From NCBI GenBank assembly GCA_036743055.1, contig DAINQE010000006.1, positions 10,873 through 74,872 of the forward strand: a stretch of DNA of 64,000 nt, read 5' to 3'. A model generated the notes under the pieces. It saw only the letters and a list, made by a program, of their open reading frames with translations, did not search any database and was not told where the DNA came from. Positions 25,857-33,816 of the stretch are shown here, piece after piece. The stretch is from Sabulitectum sp036743055. GTDB lineage: Bacteria; Fermentibacterota; Fermentibacteria; Fermentibacterales; JCC-6. Position 1 is the stretch's first letter. Every line of letters starts with the position of its first letter. The position numbers were made by a program, and so were the translations under genes.

Positions 25857-26804
25857 ATGACCAGAAAAGTACTCGTTACCGGAGCCATGGGACAGATAGG
25901 CTCTGAGCTTACCCTTGAACTGAGAAGAAGATACGGCAGCGACAATGTACTGGCCACCGACCTGAGGGAGCCCGGTGGCAAGCTGAAGGAGACTGGTCCC
26001 TGCGGAGTCCTGGACGTTACGGACAGGACAGCCGTCTTCAGCTACATCAGCGAGCACGGCATCAACACGGTCTATCACCTGGCGGCGATCCTCAGTGCCA
26101 CCGGGGAAAAAAAACCGGCCCTGTGCTGGAACGTAAACATGAACGGCTCCATCAACATCATGGACGCAGCGGTTCAGCTCAAGCTGGGAACCGTGGTCAT
26201 ACCAAGCTCGATCGCCGCCTTCGGACCCGAGACCCCCAGGTTCGACACGCCCCAGGAAACTGTCCTGAAACCCAAGACCATGTACGGTGTCACGAAGGTA
26301 TGCGGCGAACTCCTGGGAGACTACTACGTAAAGAAGCTCGGCGCGGACATCAGGGGTCTCCGCTACCCGGGCATCATCTCCAGTGAAACCCCTCCAGGCG
26401 GGGGCACCACCGACTATGCGGTGGACATCTTCTACCAGGCTGTGGAGAAGGGCGAGTATACATGCTTCGTGAAGGAAGACACCATGCTTCCCATGATGTA
26501 CATGCCCGACTGCATCAAGGCCACCATAGACCTTGCCGAAGCGGAAAAGGATGGTCTGGTACACAGCTGCGAGTACAACCTGGGAGCGCTGTCATTCACC
26601 GCAGGGGAGCTTGCCGCTGAGATCAGGAAGCACATCCCGGGGTTCAAGGTGAGTTATGAGCCCGACTTCAGGCAGGGTATCGCTGATACCTGGCCCGCTT
26701 CCATCGATGACTCCGCAGCCCGGGAGGAATGGGGTTGGAGCCCGGACTGGGACCTGGCCTCCATGACGAAGGACATGATAGAGAAGCTCCGGCAGAGACT
26801 TTAG
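25857..26804 (+). CDS. L-threonine 3-dehydrogenase, short-chain (SDR) type
   Basis: NAD-dependent oxidation of threonine to 2-amino-3-ketobutyrate. 315 aa of the extended-SDR/epimerase fold. Nucleotide-binding GAMGQIG (residues 9-15), catalytic Tyr143 and Lys147 (MYGVTK), and a segment I associate with this TDH subgroup: LRYPGIISSETPPGGGTTDYA at about 168-188, then FYQAVEKGEYTCF. It is not the zinc-dependent Tdh of E. coli. kbl upstream at 19841 supplies the second enzyme, so together they convert threonine to glycine and acetyl-CoA. It lies 33 nt after the HEAT-cyclophilin gene. Confidence 0.88.
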   Translation: MTRKVLVTGAMGQIGSELTLELRRRYGSDNVLATDLREPGGKLKETGPCGVLDVTDRTAVFSYISEHGINTVYHLAAILSATGEKKPALCWNVNMNGSINIMDAAVQLKLGTVVIPSSIAAFGPETPRFDTPQETVLKPKTMYGVTKVCGELLGDYYVKKLGADIRGLRYPGIISSETPPGGGTTDYAVDIFYQAVEKGEYTCFVKEDTMLPMMYMPDCIKATIDLAEAEKDGLVHSCEYNLGALSFTAGELAAEIRKHIPGFKVSYEPDFRQGIADTWPASIDDSAAREEWGWSPDWDLASMTKDMIEKLRQRL

Positions 26805-26849
26805 AAAGCCTGTCCCCGCAGGCTGAGGTCAGCAGGAAACGAGGGAAGG

Positions 26850-28946
26850 ATGAACCCCGCCTCGAACTTCTTCGGAAGGGAAGAGGAGATCAGGGAACTC
26901 AGGAGGCTGCTGAGGTCACCTGGTGTTTCAGTGGTTACCATCACAGGCATCGGCGGAATGGGCAAGACCACCCTGGCGGCCAGGATCATGGACCTTCTTT
27001 CCTGTGAGTTTCCAGGCGGCGGCGTTTTCGTTCCCCTGGAGGAACTGGAGCACTCGGGACAACTTGTCCCGGCGGTCCTTTCTTCAATGGGATTGTCCCG
27101 GGGAACCGGCATAGGCGAAAAACAGCTCTTCAACGCACTTCACCGCAGAAGAATCCTGCTTGTCCTGGACAATTTCGAGCACATCATCAGCGCCGCTTCG
27201 GTTATCGACAGGCTGGCCGCTGCGGGGGAATCCAGGATACTGGTAACCTCCAGGACCCGACTTGGCATTCCGGGAGAAAGGGAGATCCGCCTCCGCGGCT
27301 TCAGCAGCCCGTCGCGACCTGATGAGCTTGACCGCTCCCCCGGGGTAAGGCTCTTCCTCTCCGCAGCAGGCACCCGGTACGACGACTATGAGACCATCTC
27401 CGCCATATGCGGGGAGCTCCAGGGGATTCCCCTTGGCATTAAGCTTGCGGCGAGCATGACCCAGGAGAAGGAACCCGTGGAGATACTGGAGCTGCTGCGA
27501 AGCGGAGGAGCGCTGCTGGATGTGGATGGAGATCACGATCAGCGGCGTCACAGGAACCTGCGCACCGTGTTCTCCTACAGCTGGCAGCATCTGGATCCTG
27601 ACGAGAGAAGGGCATTCGCAGGGGTATCCGTGTTCAGGGGAGCGTTTTCCGCCGGGGCCGCAGGCGAGGTAGCCGGGGCGTCGCCGGGTACGCTCAACGG
27701 TCTTTGCAGGAAGTCCATCCTCGACCGGGAGGATAGCGGCGTTCTTTCCCTCCATCCGCTGCTCAGGGAGTTCGGGAAGAGGATGCTCAGTGAGTCCTAC
27801 GGCCTGCAGGAACAGGTGGCCGACGCCCATGCGATGTGGATCGCCGGATTCCTGAACGAAATGGATGAAGGTACCGACCACAGGGAGAGGGGAGGGTCGC
27901 CCTCACCGCCGGATGTGGTGGCCGGGGTGCACCGGCTCATGGAAAAAGGGGATGTCACGTCCCTTCGCTCCCTGCTGAATCCCATGAAGAGATACCTGGT
28001 AAGATGGGGCTTGCTGGAGGCCGGCGCCGAACTGTTCCAGAGGGCCGCAGGCCTCTACAGGGGCAGGGAGCCTGAGATCCACCACCTCTGTCTTGTTAAC
28101 CAGGGCGCCGTTCTCTCGAGGAGCGGCTGCTACGACAGGGCCGTTCCTGTGCTGGAGGAGGCGCTTCAAGCGGATAAGGCCAGCATCAGGGCCCTGGTTC
28201 ACTACGAGCTTGGAGTGGTCTACATGAGGACCGCCAACCTGGGAAGGGCAAGGGATCATATGACCAGGGCACTGGACCTTGCCAGGTCATCCGGTGAACC
28301 CAGGCTGGAGATAATGGCGCTGGGCGGTCTCGGCGACATCTACAATCACCTTCACGATCCATCCGGCGCAGAGTACTTCATACGGCAGTCCATTGAGGCC
28401 TGCCTGAAAGCCGGCGACCGGGGAAACCTCCTCTCCGGTTACATCACCCTCTCGAACGTGATGTTCAACGTGGGCAGGGGAGAGGAAGCCCTGGAGTACG
28501 CAGGGAAGTCCCTGGTGCTCGCCGGCGTTTCAGGAGAAGACTTGTACGCCGGGCTGGCAGAGCTCTCCGCCGCCGGGGCAAGGCTTATCCTGGGGCATTA
28601 CCATGAAGCCCTGGCTCATGTGAACCGAAGCATAGAGATCTTCGACGGGCTTGATTCGAGCTGGGGGCTTCAGACGGCATACACCATCCTGGGCAGGGTT
28701 CAGCAGGCCATGGGTACCGGAGAGAGCCTTCATACGATGGAGATGGTCGAAGAGCTCTCAAGGGAACTGGGGGGAACCTACAACACCATGGAGAGCCTCA
28801 TCGCCGTTGCGGCGATCTACCAGGAGAACGATCTTTCGGATAAGGCCATCAACGCATACAGGAGGGCGGAGAAGATAGCCCTGAACCTGAACCTGGAGGT
28901 CTACAGGAAGAAGATCACAGAAGCCATCCAGCAGTGTTCCACCTGA
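26850..28946 (+). CDS. STAND-type NTPase (NB-ARC-like) with TPR repeats
   Basis: 698 aa. Walker A GIGGMGKTT (33-41), Walker B RILLVLDNFE (101-110), sensor ILVTSRTRLGIPGE, the GIPLGIKLAA (GLPL-like) motif and a winged-helix end LHPLLREFG define a signal-transducing ATPase core. About nine TPRs fill residues 360-690 and would sense a ligand or partner. Unlike most STAND proteins it has no N-terminal effector or DNA-binding domain: the P-loop begins almost at the start. It could be a regulator that passes its signal to a separate protein, or a sensor half of a defence system. No partner gene is obvious; upstream is threonine dehydrogenase, and downstream composition changes. Confidence 0.87.
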   Translation: MNPASNFFGREEEIRELRRLLRSPGVSVVTITGIGGMGKTTLAARIMDLLSCEFPGGGVFVPLEELEHSGQLVPAVLSSMGLSRGTGIGEKQLFNALHRRRILLVLDNFEHIISAASVIDRLAAAGESRILVTSRTRLGIPGEREIRLRGFSSPSRPDELDRSPGVRLFLSAAGTRYDDYETISAICGELQGIPLGIKLAASMTQEKEPVEILELLRSGGALLDVDGDHDQRRHRNLRTVFSYSWQHLDPDERRAFAGVSVFRGAFSAGAAGEVAGASPGTLNGLCRKSILDREDSGVLSLHPLLREFGKRMLSESYGLQEQVADAHAMWIAGFLNEMDEGTDHRERGGSPSPPDVVAGVHRLMEKGDVTSLRSLLNPMKRYLVRWGLLEAGAELFQRAAGLYRGREPEIHHLCLVNQGAVLSRSGCYDRAVPVLEEALQADKASIRALVHYELGVVYMRTANLGRARDHMTRALDLARSSGEPRLEIMALGGLGDIYNHLHDPSGAEYFIRQSIEACLKAGDRGNLLSGYITLSNVMFNVGRGEEALEYAGKSLVLAGVSGEDLYAGLAELSAAGARLILGHYHEALAHVNRSIEIFDGLDSSWGLQTAYTILGRVQQAMGTGESLHTMEMVEELSRELGGTYNTMESLIAVAAIYQENDLSDKAINAYRRAEKIALNLNLEVYRKKITEAIQQCST

Positions 28947-29191
28947 TAGGCCTCACCACTACGCTTCCATCGAAATGCACTTACGATTGGTTCTATTGCC
29001 TTTCGGTGGTACTCCCAGCAGTATTATCTAACTGATCACAGTTGTTTCGCGAAATATCCAGTACTGGATTCCTCGCCAAGATGACCTTCATACTCACCAT
29101 CCGATCTCAATTGCTCTGTCAAAGATGTTCTCCCGCTATCAACTGTTGACGTAAATCAAGTACTATATCATGATTATTCAGGAGGTTTGTC
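28947..29191. other. Intergenic region with promoter and ribosome site for the propeller gene
   Basis: AT-richer than its left side. I see no gene. A possible promoter TTGACG with CATGAT 17 nt later lies between about 29147 and 29176, and a strong AGGAGG site stands just before the TTG start at 29192. Confidence 0.45.
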
Positions 29192-31024
29192 TTGAGAATA
29201 TTCCCGTCTGTTTTCCTTGCCTTTGCGATGTATGCTTTCGCCGATACAGCAACACAAACCGACTGGTCAGGGGGGTCGGGGAATTTGGGGCCGGTGATTG
29301 ATCTTGGTAGCGACTTTCTTCTGGACACTGGGGTCGATTGGTCCTTCTATGAGGGTTCTCTTCTACTGGGGCCGGAGGAGAATAAAGTCAACGCAGGATC
29401 TGCTGGAGCCAATTCTCTATTCGCTGCGGATATCGACGATGATGGTGATATCGATCTGCTTGGAGCATCATATTCCACTAGTGAAATCATCTGGTGGGAG
29501 AATGTTGACGGTTTTGGGGATAGCTGGTCAGAGCATTTGATAGACGGAGACTTTAATGGAGCTTATTCTCTATTCGCTGCAGACATCGATGGTGATGGAG
29601 ACAAAGATGTGCTTGCAGGTGCATTCTGGGATGGCGAAATAACCTGGTGGGAGAATACCGACGGTTCTGGGGATAGCTGGTCAGAGCATTTGATTGACGA
29701 AGACTTTAAAACAGTCACTTTTGTGTTCGCCGCGGACATCGACGGTGATGGTGATAATGACGTGCTTGGAGCATCTTATACCGCAGATGACGTCACTTGG
29801 TGGGAGAATGTAGACGGGTCGGGAAGTATCTGGTCAGGGCGTTTGATAGACGGAGACTATAATGGAGCCAGTTCTCTGTTCGCTGCAGACATAGACTCTG
29901 ATGGTGATATGGATGTGCTTGGAGCTGCTTCTAGCGCAGATGAAGTTACCTGGTGGGAGAATGTGAACGGTTCCGGTTCGGGAGATACCTGGTCAGAGCA
30001 TTTGATAGACGGAGACTTCGATGGAGCCGAGTCTCTGTTCGCCGCGGACATCGACTCTGATGGCGATATTGATGTGCTTGGAACCGCGAGTGTCGGAGAT
30101 AAGATTGTCTGGTGGGAGAATGTAGATGGCTTGGGGATTAACTGGTCTGAGTGTTTGATAGACGGAGACTTTGACGGAGCCAAGTCTGCGTTTTCTGTAG
30201 ACATAGACGGTGATGGCGATATAGATGTGCTTGGATCTGAACATGCTGGTTCAGGTATAATCTCCTGGTGGGAGAATGTGGATGGATCGGGGTATAGCTG
30301 GTCAGAGCATATGATAGATGAAGCCGTTTACGCCACATCTGTGTTCGCCATAGACATAGACGGTGATGGTGATGTTGATTTGCTTGGAGGTAACTATGCT
30401 GACGTCACCTGGTGGGATTTGAACTCCTATGAATCTAATGGTGCTCTTGAGTCCAGTCTGCTGGAAATACAGGCTGGTTCGGCACTTTGCTGGAGTGAGA
30501 TCAGCTGGAACAGCGATTGTCAAGCAGGTACGGAGCTGGGATTCCAGGTTAGAGCAACTGAAACCGGCTGGGAATCCCCAATGCCCGAATGGTCTGACAC
30601 TCTCTGGAATCCCTGCAGTCTGGAGGGGATCCTTCCCGATGACTATCACTATGTTCAGTACAGAGTGGTCATGGATACTTCTGATCCGTCCTTAACACCA
30701 GTTCTTTATGATATAACCCTGTCATGGAATGAAAATGGAGTAGAGGATCAGGAATTTCCTTTTATAAGATCAATTGAGTTCTTGCCATTCTCTCCGAATC
30801 CAGTAAACGGTCGGCCTGTTGCGCGCTTTTCTCTGGTCGAACCTAACGATGTTGAACTCACAGTTTTCAGCATTTCCGGCCGTGTTGTTGATAGAGCAAA
30901 TGCTTCTGGATATCCAGCTGGATATGGTAACATTATCTTGCGCGAACTTCCTCCTGGACTCTACATTTGCAGGATGACATCAGGTGGGTTCTCAGGCACT
31001 CGTCGTTTCATTGCTACCGAGTAG
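29192..31024 (+). CDS. Secreted seven-repeat VCBS/FG-GAP beta-propeller protein with C-terminal sorting tail
   Basis: 610 aa from a TTG start preceded by CAGGAGG. Signal peptide MRIFPSVFLAFAMYAFA. Residues about 70-400 carry seven near-identical repeats of about 50-60 residues, each with a calcium-loop motif of type DIDxDGDxDVLG and followed by WWENVDGSG and WSEHLIDGDF; seven repeats suggest a seven-bladed propeller. A lectin-like/Ig stretch follows, and the last about 80 residues form a Por/FlgD-like tail (FSPNPVNGRPVARFSL, then LPPGLYICRMTSG). Likely exported to the cell surface or medium. Composition is AT-richer than neighbours and the repeats are very alike at DNA level, suggesting recent expansion or transfer. 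Confidence 0.9.
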   Translation: MRIFPSVFLAFAMYAFADTATQTDWSGGSGNLGPVIDLGSDFLLDTGVDWSFYEGSLLLGPEENKVNAGSAGANSLFAADIDDDGDIDLLGASYSTSEIIWWENVDGFGDSWSEHLIDGDFNGAYSLFAADIDGDGDKDVLAGAFWDGEITWWENTDGSGDSWSEHLIDEDFKTVTFVFAADIDGDGDNDVLGASYTADDVTWWENVDGSGSIWSGRLIDGDYNGASSLFAADIDSDGDMDVLGAASSADEVTWWENVNGSGSGDTWSEHLIDGDFDGAESLFAADIDSDGDIDVLGTASVGDKIVWWENVDGLGINWSECLIDGDFDGAKSAFSVDIDGDGDIDVLGSEHAGSGIISWWENVDGSGYSWSEHMIDEAVYATSVFAIDIDGDGDVDLLGGNYADVTWWDLNSYESNGALESSLLEIQAGSALCWSEISWNSDCQAGTELGFQVRATETGWESPMPEWSDTLWNPCSLEGILPDDYHYVQYRVVMDTSDPSLTPVLYDITLSWNENGVEDQEFPFIRSIEFLPFSPNPVNGRPVARFSLVEPNDVELTVFSISGRVVDRANASGYPAGYGNIILRELPPGLYICRMTSGGFSGTRRFIATE

Positions 31025-31662
31025 GAGTTTGAAAGCATCCAATACTGTTCAACGGAACGCTGTACCTGCTACATTCCAGTTCGTAAACTGTGAAACTGTG
31101 GAGTGCCTGTAATAGTTCTCCTGTAGTTCTCACCGATCTCCGGTGCCGGGGATACTGATACTGGAGCGGTCTATTTCGTTATGACCACCAGCCTGGAATC
31201 GCTCTGATCCCCGGCCCTGCCGCTGAGGAGGTAGACGCCTGCCGGAAGGGCCGTAAGGTCCATGGTGACCTCTCCCTGCCCAGGCTCTGCGATTGCCCGT
31301 TCCACTGTTCTCCCGGCTGCGTCGCAGAGGGTCAGTTCCGTTTCCCCTGAAGCCGACAGCACTATGGTGAGTGCTGATGACGCCGGCACCGGTCCCACGG
31401 AGCTGAACACGGAACCGGATGATCTCTGCTGCAGACTGGATTCGGAATGTGAAGGAGTTCATAGGTACATCATGGCGATTGTCTTACCAGGTGGTCCTTA
31501 CTCGGATTCTTTCTTCGATTCATATACTGCTTCTCAAGCAATATTAGTTTCTCAAGTAATGTTGACATTCATCGCGACACTGTCATATGAATGATCAGTC
31601 AATGAAAAGCATAGATTAGATTCGGTGCATACTCGGATGAGACAGCTGGAAGAGGTATCAGA
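31025..31662. other. Gene-poor stretch holding a copied sorting tail and a promoter
   Basis: Apart from the tail remnant on the - strand (31171-31410) no coding region is convincing. Near the right end, TTGACA (31562-31567) and TATGAA (31586-31591) with an 18-nt spacer could drive the lipoprotein gene at 31663. Confidence 0.5.
31171..31410 (-). pseudogene. Orphan copy of a Por-type C-terminal sorting tail
   Basis: Encodes a FlgD/Por-type tail (FSSVGPVPASSALTIVLSAS, then DLTALPAGVYLLSGRAGDQ) with a stop but no passenger domain upstream. It matches the end of the M28 peptidase gene: bases 31175-31281 equal 32234-32340 with only one difference, and similarity weakens toward the 5' side. Best read as a duplicated gene end, or the leftover of a lost secreted-protein gene. 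A tiny standalone protein is unlikely because no signal peptide precedes it. Confidence 0.8.
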
Positions 31663-32124
31663 ATGAAATTTAGTACGTATATTATCGTTCTTAGTTTGCT
31701 GTTAAGTGGTTGTGTGTTTGATTCAGACAAAACAGATCACTCCACAGCCAGGTATACGAAGACGCTTCCATTCATGCCGGCCCAGATATCTGATGAGGGT
31801 TTTTACGGTGACGATGTCATGTGGTTAGAATGGTTCGAGTACTCGGATGACGATTTCTATCTGGTCGAATCACCGGAGATGATTGACAGTGTATTCGTGT
31901 ATGTACGCCCAAACGCGGACTTCTTATCTAATCTGTTTCCAGAAAACGGAATGCTGCTTATTCACGTAAGTGATCTGCCACATGGATGGTCTGCCAGCGA
32001 ACACATTCTCACCCTGGAAGGTAACACTGTCATTCTTGACGAATACATCTCCACTTCAGACGAAGAGCAGTCAGGTGAGTGCGGTGCCTGCTTCAGCGTT
32101 ATCGGACTTATCCCTGCTGATTAG
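31663..32124 (+). CDS. Small lipoprotein of unknown function
   Basis: 153 aa. Lipoprotein signal MKFSTYIIVLSLLLSGC. The mature part is acidic and probably beta-rich, with a C-terminal CGAC pair. Preceded by AGAGG at good spacing and a plausible promoter 70-100 nt upstream. AT-rich like the propeller gene upstream. It lies between the tail remnant and its parent peptidase gene. No family recognised. Confidence 0.72.
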   Translation: MKFSTYIIVLSLLLSGCVFDSDKTDHSTARYTKTLPFMPAQISDEGFYGDDVMWLEWFEYSDDDFYLVESPEMIDSVFVYVRPNADFLSNLFPENGMLLIHVSDLPHGWSASEHILTLEGNTVILDEYISTSDEEQSGECGACFSVIGLIPAD

Positions 32125-32171
32125 CTGAGTTGAGGATGTGCCGGTTTCTATAAATGATGCCCGCCACTGCA

Positions 32172-32209
32172 GTTTAAAAGAGAACCCGGCACCGATTTCC
32201 AGTGCCGGG
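32172..32209 (-). terminator. Terminator after the M28 peptidase gene
   Basis: On the - strand an 8-bp stem (CCCGGCAC at 32202-32209 read in reverse with its partner at 32185-32192, 9-nt loop) is followed by TTCTCTTTTAAAC. It closes the long - strand operon. Part of the hairpin was also copied beside the orphan tail near 31135-31159. Confidence 0.75.
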
Positions 32210-32229
32210 GATACTGTTTCAGGATCGGT

Positions 32230-33765
32230 CTAATTCGTTATGACCACCAGCCTGGAATCGCTCTGATCCCCGGCCCTGCCGCTGAGGAGGTAGACGCCTG
32301 CGGGAAGGGCCGTAAGGTCCATGGTGACCTCTCCCTGCCCCGGTTCCGCAATTACCCTTTCTGCGGTTCTCCCGGCTGCGTCATAGAGGGTTATCTCAGC
32401 TGCGCCGGTACCCGCCAGAATCACATTGAGTACCGATGAGGCAGGCACGGGCCCCAGTGAGCTGAACACGGCGCCGGTGGTATCACCGGCCTCGATGCCC
32501 TCTCCCAGGGGGTCGGCGTAAACCGCCACCGTTGCGATGGCCGCCTTCGCGCATTCGGTGCCGAAGGGGAAGAACTCCATGTAGTTGGCAAGCAGGTCGG
32601 TCTCCTGGTGATACCAGGGGTTCTCATCCACACCCTGCTCGATGCCCAGGAGGGCGGGGTAGCCCTGCTGCCAGAAGGAGGCGTGGTCACTGTAGGTTGT
32701 GCCCGGAGAATACTGAACGTTCAGTTCCAGTTCCGGCACATAGGTCGCGGTTATGGTCTCCATGTTCATGGCCAGTTCCTGGGAGAGGGTGTTGTAGGGC
32801 ACGAAGAGCTGCCTGAGGGAATCTGGGGCGTAGAGGATCATGTCGAGGTTCATCACCGCGATGATAGAGTCTCCGTTGGCGGCGGCTTCCTGGGCATAGA
32901 AGTCGCTTCCGATGAGCCCCAGTTCCTCGGCTCCGAAGCACAGGTATCTTATGGTGTAGCGGAAGTTGTGGTCGGAGAGGATCCTGGCAGCCTCAACCAC
33001 GGTGGCGGAACCGCTGCCGTTGTCGTCGGCTCCCGGGGCGGTCTCATAGGGGTTAGACATGGTGATGGAGTCCAGGTGGCCGCAGATGATCACGATCACA
33101 TCGGGATCGATGAGCCCGGGCTGCTCGGCAATTACGTTCCAGCTGGTGTAGGGGTTTCCGTAGAAGGTGAAGTCGAACTCCTCCACCTGTGCGGTGAGTC
33201 CGTAGGAGATCAGCTTGTCCCTGGTCCATGTGCATGAATTATAGAACTGATCGGTGACGCAGAGCCTGGTCTGGTAGTCCTCGTAGTGCTGTATGGTGGC
33301 TATCAGGGAATCCTGGTTCACCTGTTGTACGATGTCGGTGACGAGGGGGTTGCTCAGGGGGGCTGGAAGGCCTGCTGCAGGCGCGGTTTCCCTGTATTCC
33401 CTCAGGGGCTGTACGAGGTGCACCCCGGGATAGGCCCTTATCTCGCCCTGGATGCCGGTGGTCCTCACCAGGGCGGTATTGCCCCTTATGAAGACAACCT
33501 CTCCCACCGATGCCGCTGAAGTTTCGTCTCCAGGTGTTCTCAGGTGGACCAGGGCGTAGTCGTCGAGGCTCCACTCTCCGGAATCCAGAACGGTGGTTTC
33601 ACCATTGATCTGAGCCTGCTCACCGGCCAGCATGAACCAGTTCTCCGAAACGTGGTAAACGGAGGCGTCCTCAGGGATGTCAGTGTCCCGAAGGTCGCCC
33701 TCCACCAGCAGAAGGTCGGTGCCTGAGGAGACAAGGGCAAGTATCGCAAAGAGGGCAGTTATCAT
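32230..33765 (-). CDS. Secreted M28-family zinc aminopeptidase with C-terminal sorting tail
   Basis: 511 aa. Signal peptide at residues 1-17, a beta-rich prodomain, then the M28 catalytic domain with the di-zinc ligands His230 (GHLDS), Asp247 (GADDNGSG), the Glu pair 280-281 (GAEELG), Asp308 (NLDM) and His361 (SDHASF). The last about 80 residues are a Por/FlgD-like tail for export. Likely digests peptides outside the cell. It lies 51 nt downstream of the lamin-tail protein gene at the end of the - strand run. Its tail is nearly identical in DNA to the orphan copy at 31171-31410. Confidence 0.93.
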   Translation of the reverse strand: MITALFAILALVSSGTDLLLVEGDLRDTDIPEDASVYHVSENWFMLAGEQAQINGETTVLDSGEWSLDDYALVHLRTPGDETSAASVGEVVFIRGNTALVRTTGIQGEIRAYPGVHLVQPLREYRETAPAAGLPAPLSNPLVTDIVQQVNQDSLIATIQHYEDYQTRLCVTDQFYNSCTWTRDKLISYGLTAQVEEFDFTFYGNPYTSWNVIAEQPGLIDPDVIVIICGHLDSITMSNPYETAPGADDNGSGSATVVEAARILSDHNFRYTIRYLCFGAEELGLIGSDFYAQEAAANGDSIIAVMNLDMILYAPDSLRQLFVPYNTLSQELAMNMETITATYVPELELNVQYSPGTTYSDHASFWQQGYPALLGIEQGVDENPWYHQETDLLANYMEFFPFGTECAKAAIATVAVYADPLGEGIEAGDTTGAVFSSLGPVPASSVLNVILAGTGAAEITLYDAAGRTAERVIAEPGQGEVTMDLTALPAGVYLLSGRAGDQSDSRLVVITN

Positions 33766-33816
33766 GATCTGCCTTTCGATTCGTGGGCGGGGATTTCGTA
33801 CCTTTTCAGGGGAATA

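Noticed and set aside
29400..30400. CRISPR array or satellite repeat
   Set aside because: The periodic bases are coding repeats of the beta-propeller with variable reading-frame-preserving differences, not identical short repeats with spacers.
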